DNA of 51,772 bases from DASXSB01 sp036506275 (GTDB lineage Bacteria > Methylomirabilota > Methylomirabilia > Rokubacteriales > CSP1-6), in the NCBI GenBank assembly GCA_036506275.1, contig DASXSB010000069.1:1-51772 (forward strand). Direction: 5' to 3'. The notes under the pieces were generated by a model, which saw nothing but the letters and a program-made list of their open reading frames with translations, was not told the DNA's origin and ran no database searches. A program made the position numbers and the translations under genes. Shown one piece after another: positions 41,621 through 50,769 of this stretch (position 1 is its first letter; every line of letters begins with the position of its first letter).

Positions 41621-42028
41621 ATGTTCCGGCGGCGCAACGGCAAGACCGACATCAACGTGAAGCGCGAGGATCTCACCGCCTTCATCGACGAGGGCACGGA
41701 GATCGAGGGCAAGTACAGCTTCTCGGGCGTGGTCATGCTGAACGGTAAGCTCTCCGGTGAGATCGCCTCCAGCGAGAGCCTCATCGTGGGCGAGAAGGGC
41801 GTCATCCACGCCAGCATCCGGGCAGGGTCGGTGGTGGTGAGCGGGGAAGTGGTGGGCAACATCGTGGCGAGCGATCGCATCGAGCTGCGCAACGCCTCCC
41901 GCGTCACCGGGAACCTCGAAGCGCCCGTGATCGTGGTCGACGAGGGCGCCCTCTTCGAGGGACAGTGCCGCATGACGGGGCCCGTCGCCGCCAGCGGTTC
42001 CGCCGTCATCAGCCTGAAGCGCTCGTAG
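41621..42028 (+). CDS. Bactofilin 2
   Basis: 135 residues. Short N-terminus (MFRRRNGKTD) and a bactofilin core: DEGTEIEGKYSFSGVVMLNG, GEIASSESLIVGEKGVIHAS, GNIVASDRIELRNASRVTGN. The core follows the same short-strand repeat as its upstream neighbour, so the pair may co-polymerise. Ribosome binding sequence GGGAGG is 13 nt upstream, a little far. Confidence 0.92.
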   Translation: MFRRRNGKTDINVKREDLTAFIDEGTEIEGKYSFSGVVMLNGKLSGEIASSESLIVGEKGVIHASIRAGSVVVSGEVVGNIVASDRIELRNASRVTGNLEAPVIVVDEGALFEGQCRMTGPVAASGSAVISLKRS

Positions 42029-42072
42029 CGAGCCGCCGGCGCCCGTACGCGGCGCCTCCCGCGAGCCCGGCG

Positions 42073-42078
42073 TACAAT
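42073..42078 (+). promoter_or_regulatory. Candidate -10 element, leaderless nadE
   Basis: TACAAT ends 5 nt before the nadE ATG with no ribosome binding site between, so transcription would start at or beside the A of ATG. Confidence 0.5.
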
Positions 42079-42083
42079 ACGGC

Positions 42084-43808
42084 ATGCGCGGCTTCCGCAT
42101 CGGGCTCGCCCAGATCAATCCCACCCTCGGCGACTTCGACGGCAATGTCCGCCGCATCGTGGACGGGATGGACCGCGCGCGCGCCCTCGGCTGTCGCCTC
42201 GTCGCCTTCCCGGAGCTGGCCATCCCCGGCTATCCGCCCGAGGACCTCCTCTTCAAGCCCGCCTTCATCGAGGCGAATCTCCGCGCCCTGGAGGCGGTGA
42301 CGCGCGCCAGCCGCGGCATCACGGCCGTGGTCGGGTTCGTGGACAAGCAGGACGACATCTTCAACGCGGCCGCCGTCCTCCACGACGGCAGCGTGGGCGG
42401 CGTGTATCACAAGCACTTCCTCCCGAACTACGGCGTCTTCGACGAGAACCGCTACTTCCAGGCGGGAACGGAGACGCCGATCTTCACGGTGGGCGACACC
42501 ACGTTCGCCGTGAACATCTGCGAGGACATCTGGTATCCGACGGGACCGACAACCGTACAGGCGCTGGCGGGGGCCCAGCTCGTCGTCACCATCAACGGCT
42601 CGCCCTATCACGCCGGGAAGGCGCATTTCCGGGAGACGATGGTGGCCACGCGCGCCGCCGACGACCTCGTGTGCCTCGCCTTCGTGAACATGGTGGGCGG
42701 GCAGGACGAGCTGCTCTTCGACGGCGGCAGCGTCATCTTCAACGAGCGCGCGGAGCTGATCGCGCGCGGGCGCGCCTTCGAAGAGGACCTCGTGGTGGCC
42801 GATCTCGACCTCGATCACGTCTTCCGTTCCCGCCTGCGCGACTCCCGGCGGCGCAGCGAGAAGCGCGGCGCCGACTCGCGCGTGGTGCGGATCGAGCTGC
42901 CCGCGCTGCCGGAGCCGGCGGCGCCCCCGCTCCCGCCGCGCGAGGTGGCGCCGCTCGCCCCCGTGGAGGAGCTGTACCAGGCCCTCGTGCTCGCCACGCG
43001 CGACTACGTGCGGAAGAACGGGTTCTCGCGGGTGGTGATCGGACTCTCGGGCGGCATCGACTCCTCGCTCGTGGCCGCCATCGCGGTGGAGGCGCTCGGC
43101 AAGGCGAACGTGGCGGGCGTCACCATGCCCTCGCCGTACTCCTCGGCGGGCACGCGCCGGGACGCGCGCCGGCTCGCGCGCAACCTCGGCATCGAGTTCA
43201 TGACGCTGCCGATCACCGGCGCCTTCGGCGCGTACCGACGCACGCTTGCCCCCGCCTTCAAGGGACTCAAGGAAGACGCCACCGAGGAGAACGTCCAGGC
43301 CCGCATCCGCGGCACCCTCCTCATGGCGCTGTCCAACAAGTTCGGCTGGCTCGTGCTCAACACGGGCAACAAGAGCGAGATCGCGGTCGGCTACTCCACC
43401 CTCTACGGCGACATGGCGGGGGGATTCGCGGTGATCAAGGACGTGCCGAAGACGGTCGTGTACGAGATCTCCCGCCACGTGAACGTGCGCGCGGGCCGGG
43501 CCCTCATTCCGGAAACGGTGTTCGAGCGGCCGCCGTCGGCGGAGCTGCGCCCCGACCAGCGCGACCAGGACTCGCTGCCGCCCTATCCCGTGCTCGACGC
43601 GATCATCGAGCAGTACGTGGAGCACGACCGTGGCCTCCACGAGCTGATCGCGAGCGGCTTCGATGCCGAGACCGTCCGCCGCGTCATCTCCCTCGTGGAC
43701 AGGAACGAGTACAAGCGCCGCCAGGCGCCCATCGGCGTCAAGCTCACCCCGCGCGCGTTCGGCCGCGACTGGCGGCTCCCGATCGTCAACCGCTTCCGCG
43801 AGCCCTAG
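42084..43808 (+). CDS. nadE: Glutamine-dependent NAD(+) synthetase
   Basis: 574 residues. The N-terminal carbon-nitrogen hydrolase domain (1-265) releases ammonia from glutamine with triad Glu44 (FPELAIPGYPPED), Lys110 and Cys146 (NICEDIW). The C-terminal synthetase domain (about 290-574) has the PP-loop GLSGGIDSSLVA and TGNKSEIAVGYSTLYGD. Converts deamido-NAD to NAD in the cytoplasm. ATG behind a -10-like hexamer. Convergent with the msbA-like gene, 3 nt apart. Confidence 0.96.
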   Translation: MRGFRIGLAQINPTLGDFDGNVRRIVDGMDRARALGCRLVAFPELAIPGYPPEDLLFKPAFIEANLRALEAVTRASRGITAVVGFVDKQDDIFNAAAVLHDGSVGGVYHKHFLPNYGVFDENRYFQAGTETPIFTVGDTTFAVNICEDIWYPTGPTTVQALAGAQLVVTINGSPYHAGKAHFRETMVATRAADDLVCLAFVNMVGGQDELLFDGGSVIFNERAELIARGRAFEEDLVVADLDLDHVFRSRLRDSRRRSEKRGADSRVVRIELPALPEPAAPPLPPREVAPLAPVEELYQALVLATRDYVRKNGFSRVVIGLSGGIDSSLVAAIAVEALGKANVAGVTMPSPYSSAGTRRDARRLARNLGIEFMTLPITGAFGAYRRTLAPAFKGLKEDATEENVQARIRGTLLMALSNKFGWLVLNTGNKSEIAVGYSTLYGDMAGGFAVIKDVPKTVVYEISRHVNVRAGRALIPETVFERPPSAELRPDQRDQDSLPPYPVLDAIIEQYVEHDRGLHELIASGFDAETVRRVISLVDRNEYKRRQAPIGVKLTPRAFGRDWRLPIVNRFREP

Positions 43809-43811
43809 CCC

Positions 43812-45563
43812 CTAGCGGTTGACGGCGGCGGCGCCTTCCATCTGGAGCGCGTGCAGGCGGCGATAGAGCCCGTCGCGCGCGAGCAATTCCTCGTGCCGGC
43901 CGACTTCCGCGAGCCGGCCTTCGTGGATCACCACGATGCGGTCGGCGTTGCGCACGGTGGCGAGCCGGTGCGCGATCACGAGCACGGTGCGACCCTTCAT
44001 GAGATCGGCGAGCGCCTGCTGCACCATGAACTCGCTCTCGGCGTCGAGGTCGGAGGTGGCCTCGTCCAGGATCAGGATGGGCGGATCCTTCAGGAACGCC
44101 CGCGCGATGGCGAGACGCTGGCGCTGACCACCGGAGAGCCGCACCCCGCGTTCACCCACCAGCGTCTGGTACCCCTCCGGCGCCGCTTCGATGAACTCCT
44201 CCGCGTACGCCTGTCGCGCCGCCCGCACGACGTCGGCGGGGGGCGCGTCGGGGCGGCCGTACGTGAGGTTGTAGTGGATGGTGTCGCTGAAGAGGAAGGT
44301 GCCCTGGGTGACGATGGCGATCTGCGCGCGGAGCGACGCCTGCGTGACGTCGCGGAGATCGTGGCCGTCGATGGTGATGCGCCCGGCGGACACGTCGTGG
44401 AAGCGCGGGAGCAGGTCCATGAGCGTGGACTTGCCGGCGCCGCTCATGCCCACGAACGCGATGACCTCGCCCTTGGCGATCGCGAGCGAGATGTCGCGCA
44501 GGGTGAAGTCGGGCGCGTCCGGGTACCGGAACGAGACGTTTTCGAAGGCGAGACCCGCGTGAAAGGGCGGCAGCACGAGCGCGCCCTCGCGGTCGCTGAT
44601 GGCGGGGGGGGTATCGAGGATCTCGAACACGCGCTCCACCGACGCCGTGGACTGCTGCACGGTGTTCACGATGCGGGAGAGCTGGCGCACGGGGCCGTAG
44701 AGAAGGGCAAGCGCGGCCACGAACGAGAAGAAGTCGCCCGGCGTGCGCGTCCCCGCGATGACCTGATGGCCGCCGTACCAGAGGGTGGCCATGATGCCGA
44801 GGGCGGCCAGGATCTCGATGAGGGGCTCGGTGATCTCGTCGGCCCGATGATCCTTGAGGGAGAGGTCGAGCAGACGCCGGTTGACGCGGTCGAAGCGCTC
44901 CTGCTCGTAGGCTTCGCGGCCGAAGGCCTTCACGATCTTCGTCCCCGCGAACGCCTCCTGGAGGAGGACGTTCAGCTCGGCCAGCTTCTCCTGGGAGCGC
45001 TTGTTGATGCGGTAGAGACGCTGCCCGATCGCGCGCACGGCGAGACCGATGACCGGGAACACGAGGAGCGCGATGACGGTGAGGAAGGGGTCGCGCACGA
45101 TCATCACCGTGGTGAGGGCGACGATCATCGCCGACTGGCGTACCGTCATCACGAGCACGGTGGACGATAGGCGCGCGAGCCGGTTCACGTCGCCCACCAC
45201 GCGCGACATCAGCTCGCCGGAGTGCAGCTCCGTGAAGAAGGCGAGTGGCATGCGCTGGATGTGCTGGTAGAGGGTGCGGCGGAGGCCCGCCACCACCCGC
45301 TCGCCGACCGCGGCCATCAGGTAGGCCTGCCCGTACCGCGCGAGCGCCTTCACCAGGTAGGCGCCGAGGAGCAGAAGCGGGATCACCACGAGCATGCGCG
45401 TGTCGCGCTTGAGGAAGATCTCGTCCATGGCCGGCTTCACCAGCCACGCGATGGCGCCTTCCATGGCCGCCACCAGGATGGCCAGGAGACCGCCGACGGC
45501 GAGGATGGGCAGGTAGGGGCGGAGTGAACCGCCGAGACGGGCGTAGGGGCCGAGCCGGATCAT
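43812..45563 (-). CDS. msbA: MsbA-like ABC exporter (lipid/glycolipid flippase)
   Basis: 583 residues, fused membrane and ATPase domains. Six helices in 1-320, then ATPase with Walker A GMSGAGKST, signature RLSGGQRQRLAIARAFL, Walker B ILILDEATSDLD and H-loop VIAHRLATV, all intact. Sequence such as FVGMSGAGKSTLMDLLPRFH and NAVFAGTKIVKAFGRE-like coupling region resembles MsbA; lipid A or another lipid-linked glycan is the likely cargo. Last gene of a four-gene minus-strand operon; ATG overlaps the stop of the glycosyltransferase (ATGA). Confidence 0.85.
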   Translation of the reverse strand: MIRLGPYARLGGSLRPYLPILAVGGLLAILVAAMEGAIAWLVKPAMDEIFLKRDTRMLVVIPLLLLGAYLVKALARYGQAYLMAAVGERVVAGLRRTLYQHIQRMPLAFFTELHSGELMSRVVGDVNRLARLSSTVLVMTVRQSAMIVALTTVMIVRDPFLTVIALLVFPVIGLAVRAIGQRLYRINKRSQEKLAELNVLLQEAFAGTKIVKAFGREAYEQERFDRVNRRLLDLSLKDHRADEITEPLIEILAALGIMATLWYGGHQVIAGTRTPGDFFSFVAALALLYGPVRQLSRIVNTVQQSTASVERVFEILDTPPAISDREGALVLPPFHAGLAFENVSFRYPDAPDFTLRDISLAIAKGEVIAFVGMSGAGKSTLMDLLPRFHDVSAGRITIDGHDLRDVTQASLRAQIAIVTQGTFLFSDTIHYNLTYGRPDAPPADVVRAARQAYAEEFIEAAPEGYQTLVGERGVRLSGGQRQRLAIARAFLKDPPILILDEATSDLDAESEFMVQQALADLMKGRTVLVIAHRLATVRNADRIVVIHEGRLAEVGRHEELLARDGLYRRLHALQMEGAAAVNR

Positions 45564-46666
45564 CCCGGGCGCTCGAGGAGTCGTCGATACAGGGCTTCCG
45601 TCGCCGCCACCTTCGCCTCGGTGGAGAACCGCTCGCGCACGAGCGCGCAGCCCCGGCGCGCCATCTCCCGGCGCGCGGACGGGTTTTCGATGAGGCGGAG
45701 GATGGCCTTCGCGAGCGCTTCCGGCTGGCGGGGCGGGACGAGCAGGCCCGTCTCTCCGTCCATCACCAGCTCGGGATTGCCTTCGAGATCGGTGCCCACC
45801 ACCGCCGTCCCCACCGCGAGCGCCTCGCGCAGGGTGCCGGTGAGGCCGAGGCCGTCGTAGGACGCGTCCACGCAGCAGTCGCTGCCGGCGAGGATCTCGG
45901 GGATGTCTTCGCGATAGCCGAGCACGTGCAGATGCTCCGCGATCCCCGCCGCGCGGGCGCGCGCGAGGAGCGGCTCGGGATTGCGCGCGCCCACGATCAG
46001 GAGCCGCGCGTGGGGGGCGCGCTCGGCCACCATCACCATGGCGTCGATGGTGTCGTCGTTGCCCTTCCAGGACCTCACGCCGATCTGGGTGGCGAGGAAG
46101 TGCTCGGGAGCGAGACCGAGGTCGCGCCGGATCGCGCCGCCATCCACGCCGGGGTGGAAGCGGTCGGTGTCGGTGCCGGAGTAGATCACCTCGATCTTGT
46201 CCGGACGCACGCCGGAGGCGACGAGCCCGCGCTTGATGGATTCGCACACGGCCACGATGGCGGTCACGCGCCGCGTGGTGTAGCCGAGCCGCTGAAAGGG
46301 ATCGAGGCGAAAGCTGACGCCGCGATTCAGGACGAGGACGGGGATGCGCACGAAGAGACTTGCCATCATCGCGAGCGTGCGCGCCTTGCCCTTCTGCGCG
46401 TGCACGACCTGGATGCGGTGGCGCGTGATGATCGCCACCAGTCGCCGCACGGAGCGGAGATCGACCTCGGAGGACATCGGAAGCGGGTAGTGCGTGATGC
46501 CGGCTTCCCGGGTCTTGGCCGCCCAGATATCGCTGGGGCGGGTGGCCATGATCACGTCGTGGCCGCGGCGGCTGAGCCCCCACGCGAGCTCGCGCACCTG
46601 GATGGCGGCGCCCGTGAAGTAGTCCTGCTTCGGATAGATCTGGAGGATGCGGAGCGGGTCGCTCAC
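45560..46666 (-). CDS. Glycosyltransferase, family 4 type
   Basis: 368 residues, GT-B fold. N-terminal RILQIYPKQDYFTGAAIQVR and acceptor domain; the C-terminal donor domain has VIYSGTDTDRFHPG, IGVRSWKGNDDTIDAM and LGLTGTLREALAVGTAVVGTD-like EX7E region with GNPELVMDGETGLLVPP (quoted in parts). Acts in the cytoplasm on lipid-linked sugar; the sugar is not known. GTG start overlaps the aminotransferase stop (GTGA). Confidence 0.9.
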   Translation of the reverse strand: MSDPLRILQIYPKQDYFTGAAIQVRELAWGLSRRGHDVIMATRPSDIWAAKTREAGITHYPLPMSSEVDLRSVRRLVAIITRHRIQVVHAQKGKARTLAMMASLFVRIPVLVLNRGVSFRLDPFQRLGYTTRRVTAIVAVCESIKRGLVASGVRPDKIEVIYSGTDTDRFHPGVDGGAIRRDLGLAPEHFLATQIGVRSWKGNDDTIDAMVMVAERAPHARLLIVGARNPEPLLARARAAGIAEHLHVLGYREDIPEILAGSDCCVDASYDGLGLTGTLREALAVGTAVVGTDLEGNPELVMDGETGLLVPPRQPEALAKAILRLIENPSARREMARRGCALVRERFSTEAKVAATEALYRRLLERPG

Positions 46667-47745
46667 CGCGCGAAGAACGCCTTCACGGCGGCCGCCGCCT
46701 CGTCGATCTCGGCCGCCGTGTGCTCGGACGACATCGGCAGCGTCAGGATCTCGTCCACGAGGCGCTCGGTGCGCGGGAGCGGTGGCGGCGCAAAGCGCTC
46801 GACGGCCGGCTGCCGGTGCGTGGGCACGGGATAGTGGATGCCGGTCTGGATCCCGCGCTCCTTCAGAAACGCCGCCAGCTCGGCCCGGCGCTCCGTGCGC
46901 ACCACGTAGAGGTGGTAGACGTGGCGCGCGTGCGCGCGCTCGGTGGGCAGCGTGAGGGGGAGTCCCGCCAGCGCCTTCGCGTAGCGCGCGGCGTGGGCGC
47001 GCCGGCGGTCGTTCATGGCGTCGAGGCGCCGCAGGAGCACGCGCGCGGCCGCCGCCTGGAGCTCGTTGAAGCGCAGGTTGAAGCCGACCTCCCCGTGGAC
47101 GTCCTTGTTGAGACGGCCGTGATCGCGCAGGCGACGACAGCGTCCGGCGATCTCGTCGTCGTTCGTGAGGAGCGCGCCCCCGTCGCCCATGACGGGGAGG
47201 TTCTTGGACGGATAGAACGAGTAGGCGGCCGCCCGCCCGAAGCTGCCCACCCGCCGGCCCTTCCAGGCCGCCCCTTGCGCCTGCGCGCAGTCTTCGAGCA
47301 TCCACAGTCCGAGACGCGCGGCGAGATCACCGAGGGCGTCGAGGTCCGCGGGTTGACCGTAGAGGTGCACGGGGACGATGCCGACCGTGCGTGGACTCGC
47401 CTTGGCGGCGGCGTCCTCGGGATCGAGCGTGAAGTGCTCGTCCGCGTCCACGAACACCGGCGTCGCCTCCGCGAAGCAGATCGCCTCCACGGTGGGGAAC
47501 GCGGTGTGTGACGGCACCAGGACCTCGTCGCCGCTCTTCACGCCGAGCGCCTTGAACGTCATCCAGAGGGCGGCGGTGGCGGAGCTGGTGAGCACGGCGT
47601 GGCGGGTGCCGGTGTAGCGCGCCAGCTCCGTCTCGAAGTCGCGGCACTGCGGTCCGAGGATGTACTGCCGTGAATCGATGGCGGCGAGGACGGCCTGCTT
47701 GATCTCGTCGTCGATGGGCGGACGGGACAGCGGAATCACGCTCAA
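46663..47745 (-). CDS. DegT/DnrJ/EryC1/StrS sugar aminotransferase
   Basis: 360 residues, PLP-dependent fold I. Cofactor region VLTSSATAALWMTFKALGV, VPSHTAFPTVEAI, EDCAQAQGAAWKG and the Schiff-base lysine in AYSFYPSKNLPVMGDGG. Makes amino sugars from nucleotide keto-sugars for cell-surface glycans. TTG 47745 is preferred: AGGAGG lies 9 nt upstream and the start overlaps the stop of the flavin reductase; GTG 47739 is the alternative. Confidence 0.9.
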   Translation of the reverse strand: MSVIPLSRPPIDDEIKQAVLAAIDSRQYILGPQCRDFETELARYTGTRHAVLTSSATAALWMTFKALGVKSGDEVLVPSHTAFPTVEAICFAEATPVFVDADEHFTLDPEDAAAKASPRTVGIVPVHLYGQPADLDALGDLAARLGLWMLEDCAQAQGAAWKGRRVGSFGRAAAYSFYPSKNLPVMGDGGALLTNDDEIAGRCRRLRDHGRLNKDVHGEVGFNLRFNELQAAAARVLLRRLDAMNDRRRAHAARYAKALAGLPLTLPTERAHARHVYHLYVVRTERRAELAAFLKERGIQTGIHYPVPTHRQPAVERFAPPPLPRTERLVDEILTLPMSSEHTAAEIDEAAAAVKAFFAR

Positions 47746-48227
47746 GAGCTGGCTCCTCCTAGCAGGCGGTCGTAGCGACCGCGGTAATACAGGAGCGGCT
47801 CGCCGCTCCCGGTGTCGGCGTGCTCGACGCGGCCGACGAAGATGGTGTGATCGCCCTCGGCATGCGCGCTCACGGTGACGCACTCGAGGTAGGCGAGGGC
47901 GCCCTCGATGAGCGGCAGCCCGAGGGCACCCAGGCGAAAGGACACGCCGTCGAACTTGTCGAGGCGCGTGGACGCGAAGCGACGGGAGAGATGCTCCTGC
48001 TCCGTGCGCAGGATGTTGATGGCGAAGCGGCGACTCTCGGCGAGGGCGGGAAAGCTCTGCGACTTGTGGTCGACGCAGACGAGGATGAGGGGCGGATCGA
48101 GCGACACCGACGTGAACGCACTCGCGGTGAGCCCGGTGGGACGAAGGTCGCTGTCGCGCGTGGTCACGAGCGTCACTCCGGTCGCGAAGTGACCGAGAAC
48201 ACGGCGAAAGTCGTCGGGAAGGATCAC
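47742..48227 (-). CDS. Flavin reductase domain protein
   Basis: 161 residues. Flavin-reductase-like split-barrel: FRRVLGHFATGVTLVTT, GLTASAFTSVSLDPPLILVC, and the C-terminal GDHTIFVGRVEHA ... LLYYRGRY, as in HpaC-type enzymes supplying reduced flavin to a monooxygenase. No monooxygenase is adjacent. The GTG start is preceded by TACATA 6 nt away and no ribosome binding site. First gene of the minus-strand surface-glycan operon. Confidence 0.9.
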   Translation of the reverse strand: MILPDDFRRVLGHFATGVTLVTTRDSDLRPTGLTASAFTSVSLDPPLILVCVDHKSQSFPALAESRRFAINILRTEQEHLSRRFASTRLDKFDGVSFRLGALGLPLIEGALAYLECVTVSAHAEGDHTIFVGRVEHADTGSGEPLLYYRGRYDRLLGGASS

Positions 48228-48304
48228 CGTCTCTATGTATCATCCGGACGGCCCGATTTGCAACGTTCGGGCGGTGTGCGCGTGCGTGCGGGCGCGCCTT
48301 CACG

Positions 48305-48332
48305 TTGCGTGCGAGAGTCGGTGGGGTATAGT
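48305..48332 (+). promoter_or_regulatory. Candidate promoter, leaderless mrp
   Basis: TTGCGT (48305-48310) and TATAGT (48327-48332) are 16 nt apart. The -10 ends 6 nt before the ATG with no ribosome binding site between, so the mRNA would start at the ATG. Confidence 0.5.
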
Positions 48333-48338
48333 CCCCCT

Positions 48339-49436
48339 ATGGTCACAGAGCAGGCTGTCCTCACGGCGTTGCGCGGCGTGAAGGATCCGGCCCATCAGAA
48401 AGATATCGTCACGCTCGGCATGGTGAAAGACCTCGTCATCCACGACGCCCACGTGCACTTCACGCTCGCCTTCACGGACCAGCCACCCCAGTCGAAGGCC
48501 GCCATCCACAGCATGGCCTCGCGGCTGGTGGGGCAGTTGCCCGGAGTGTCCGGCGTACAGGTGAAGATGGGCGGGGCCCCCGCGCGCCCGGCGCAGGCGC
48601 CGCAAGCGCATGGTGCTCCGGCGGCGCCGGCGCGGTCGCCCGAGTTCATTCCCGACGTCCGCCATACCATCGCGGTCTCGTCGGGGAAAGGCGGCGTGGG
48701 CAAATCCACGGTGGCGGTGAACCTGGCGGTGGCGCTCAAGCAGACGGGAGCCACCGTGGGCATCATCGACTCCGACGTCTACGGGCCGGACATCCCGCTC
48801 ATGCTGGGGGCCAAGGGGCGCCCGGGGATGTTCGACAACCGCATCCTTCCCGTGGAGGCGCACGGCCTCAAGATGATGTCGATCGGCCTCCTCGTGAACG
48901 AGCGCGAGCCGCTCGTCTGGCGCGGCCCGATGATCCACTCCTTCATCCAGCAGATGCTGAAGGACGTCATGTGGGGGGCGCTCGATTACCTGCTCTTCGA
49001 CATGCCGCCCGGCACCGGCGACGCCCAGCTCTCGCTCTCCCAGGTGATCCCATTGAGCGGTGTCGTGATGGTGACCACGCCCCAGGACGTGGCCCTCCTC
49101 GACGTGCGCAAGGCGGTGGGCATGTTCCAGCGCCTCAACGTGCCCATCCTCGGCATCGTGGAGAACATGAGCTACTTCGCGTGCCCGCACTGCGGCGAGC
49201 GCACCAGCATCTTCGGCGCCACCGGCGGCGAGCGCATCGCCGAGGAGTACGGCGTCCCGCTCCTCGCGCGGCTTCCGCTCGATCCGGAGACGCGCGTGGC
49301 CGGCGACGAGGGCACGCCGATCACGCTGCGGCGTCCCGACTCGGCGCCGGCCGCGGCCTTCCGAGATCTCGCGCAGGCGGTGGCGAAGCGGGTCCACGAC
49401 CTCGACGTGCTGAAGCCCTTGCCCACGATCAGCTGA
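48339..49436 (+). CDS. mrp: Mrp/NBP35-type Fe-S cluster carrier ATPase
   Basis: 365 residues. N-terminal MIP18/DUF59 domain (about 1-80, ALRGVKDPAHQKDIVTLGMV), Ala/Pro linker, then the P-loop ATPase with deviant Walker A SSGKGGVGKST (about 112), DSDVYGPDIPLMLG and the metal-binding CPHCG. Carries Fe-S clusters to client apoproteins in the cytoplasm. ATG right after a near-consensus -10. Followed 10 nt later by a LON-domain gene. Confidence 0.95.
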   Translation: MVTEQAVLTALRGVKDPAHQKDIVTLGMVKDLVIHDAHVHFTLAFTDQPPQSKAAIHSMASRLVGQLPGVSGVQVKMGGAPARPAQAPQAHGAPAAPARSPEFIPDVRHTIAVSSGKGGVGKSTVAVNLAVALKQTGATVGIIDSDVYGPDIPLMLGAKGRPGMFDNRILPVEAHGLKMMSIGLLVNEREPLVWRGPMIHSFIQQMLKDVMWGALDYLLFDMPPGTGDAQLSLSQVIPLSGVVMVTTPQDVALLDVRKAVGMFQRLNVPILGIVENMSYFACPHCGERTSIFGATGGERIAEEYGVPLLARLPLDPETRVAGDEGTPITLRRPDSAPAAAFRDLAQAVAKRVHDLDVLKPLPTIS

Positions 49437-49446
49437 CGCGGGGGCC

Positions 49447-50073
49447 ATGGCGGCCCTCGTCCTTCCCATCTTCCCGCTGCCGGACATCACGTTCTTCCCG
49501 CACACGTTGATGCCGCTGCACGTGTTCGAGGCCCGCTATCGCGCCCTCGTCATGGACGCGCTCGCGCGGGACCGGCACCTCTGCATCGCGCAGCTCCGGC
49601 CCGGCTACGAGCCGGACTACGCGGGCCGGCCCGCCGTGCACGCGGTGGCGGGGGCGGGCGAGATCGTGAACTGGGAGCGGCTCGCCACCGGCCGCTACAA
49701 CATCCTCGTCAAAGGCGAGTGCCGCGTGCGCATCGACGCCGAGCGGCCGAGCGATACGCTGTACCGCATCGCGCTCGCGCAGCGACTGGACGACGTGCCT
49801 CCCGCCGGTGACATGACGGCCACTCTCACGCGCATCCGCACCGCCTGCGGGAGACTGCTTCGCGTCCTCGACCGTCCGTCCGACCTCCTCGACACCGCGC
49901 TCGCGGAGGGGCAGGCGCCGGGGATGATCGCCGATCGCGTGGCCGCCGCCGTGCTGCCGGACGCGACGCTCCGTCAGACGTTGCTCGAAACGCTCGACGT
50001 CAGCGCGCGCGTGGAGCGGCTGGCGCAGGCGCTGGACGAGCTGGTGCGCGAGCTCAGGGGCGGGCGGGAATGA
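49447..50073 (+). CDS. LON substrate-binding domain protein
   Basis: 208 residues. Stand-alone N-terminal LON domain: LPIFPLPDITFFPHTLMPLHVFEARYRALV (quoted in part: LPLHVFEARYRALV-like PLHVFEARYRALV), GEIVNWERLATGRYNILVKG and a C-terminal helical part. No ATPase or protease domain, so not the Lon protease itself; possibly an adaptor. ATG start; the stop overlaps the start of the PDZ gene (ATGA). Confidence 0.9.
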   Translation: MAALVLPIFPLPDITFFPHTLMPLHVFEARYRALVMDALARDRHLCIAQLRPGYEPDYAGRPAVHAVAGAGEIVNWERLATGRYNILVKGECRVRIDAERPSDTLYRIALAQRLDDVPPAGDMTATLTRIRTACGRLLRVLDRPSDLLDTALAEGQAPGMIADRVAAAVLPDATLRQTLLETLDVSARVERLAQALDELVRELRGGRE

Positions 50074-50756
50074 GGCGAGGAGCGTTCCTCGCCGCCCTCG
50101 TCTTCGTCGCCGTCGTCACCACGACCGGCGACGCCCGCGAGTGGTCCTGGCTCGGCGTCCGCATCCGTGATCTCTCCGAGCAAGAGATGGAGACGCTCAG
50201 CCAGCTCCACGGAATCCGCGAGGGCTTCGGGGTGGTGGTGGTGGAGGTCATCGAGAACACGCCGGCCGCCCGCGCCGGCATGAAGAACGGCGACGTGGTG
50301 GTGGCGTTCGCGGACCGCCCGGTGGTGGAGACGCGGATGCTCCAGCGCTTCATCGCGGCGGCTCCCACCGGGTCCGAGACCGCCCTCACGGTGCTGCGGC
50401 CGGAAGGCCGGCGCCAGCTTCGCGTGCGGCTGGTGACGATGCCGCGTACGGTCGCGGGCGAGCGGGTGGCGGCGGAATACGGGTTCGTCTTGCGGGAGCC
50501 GACCGCGCAGCCCGAGCTGGGGGGCGCGCGCCCGTCGTCGTCGACGTCGCCGGCGGTCGCCATCGTGCTGCGGGGGAGCCCCGCCGAGAAGGCCGGGGTC
50601 GAGGTGGGCGACGTCCTCCTCCAGGTAAATGACTACTCCGTCGTCAGCGGCGACGCCGCCCGTGAGTCGCTGGCGGACGTGGCGCCCGAGCAGCCGCTGC
50701 GGCTAACGGTCCGGCGCGGCGCGGCGATGCGCTCCTTCACGCTCGTCGCCCCTTGA
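50070..50756 (+). CDS. Exported protein with two PDZ domains
   Basis: 228 residues. Signal peptide (RRGAFLAALVFVAVVTTTGDA), first PDZ about 28-125 (VVVVEVIENTPAARAGMKNG), second PDZ about 150-225 (VAIVLRGSPAEKAGVEVGDVLLQ). There is no protease domain and no catalytic Ser-His pair, so it is not a DegP. Likely a periplasmic scaffold or remnant-type partner of a protease. Overlaps the LON-domain gene by 4 nt. Confidence 0.88.
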   Translation: MRRGAFLAALVFVAVVTTTGDAREWSWLGVRIRDLSEQEMETLSQLHGIREGFGVVVVEVIENTPAARAGMKNGDVVVAFADRPVVETRMLQRFIAAAPTGSETALTVLRPEGRRQLRVRLVTMPRTVAGERVAAEYGFVLREPTAQPELGGARPSSSTSPAVAIVLRGSPAEKAGVEVGDVLLQVNDYSVVSGDAARESLADVAPEQPLRLTVRRGAAMRSFTLVAP

Positions 50757-50769
50757 CCGTCGGGCTAAC

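Noticed and set aside
42040..42062. GGCGCC-loop-GGCGCC hairpin after the second bactofilin as a terminator
   Set aside because: The arms are self-palindromic and short and no T-run follows; too common in this GC-rich sequence to call.
50070..50756. DegP/HtrA protease
   Set aside because: Only PDZ domains are present after the signal peptide. There is no trypsin-like domain or catalytic triad.
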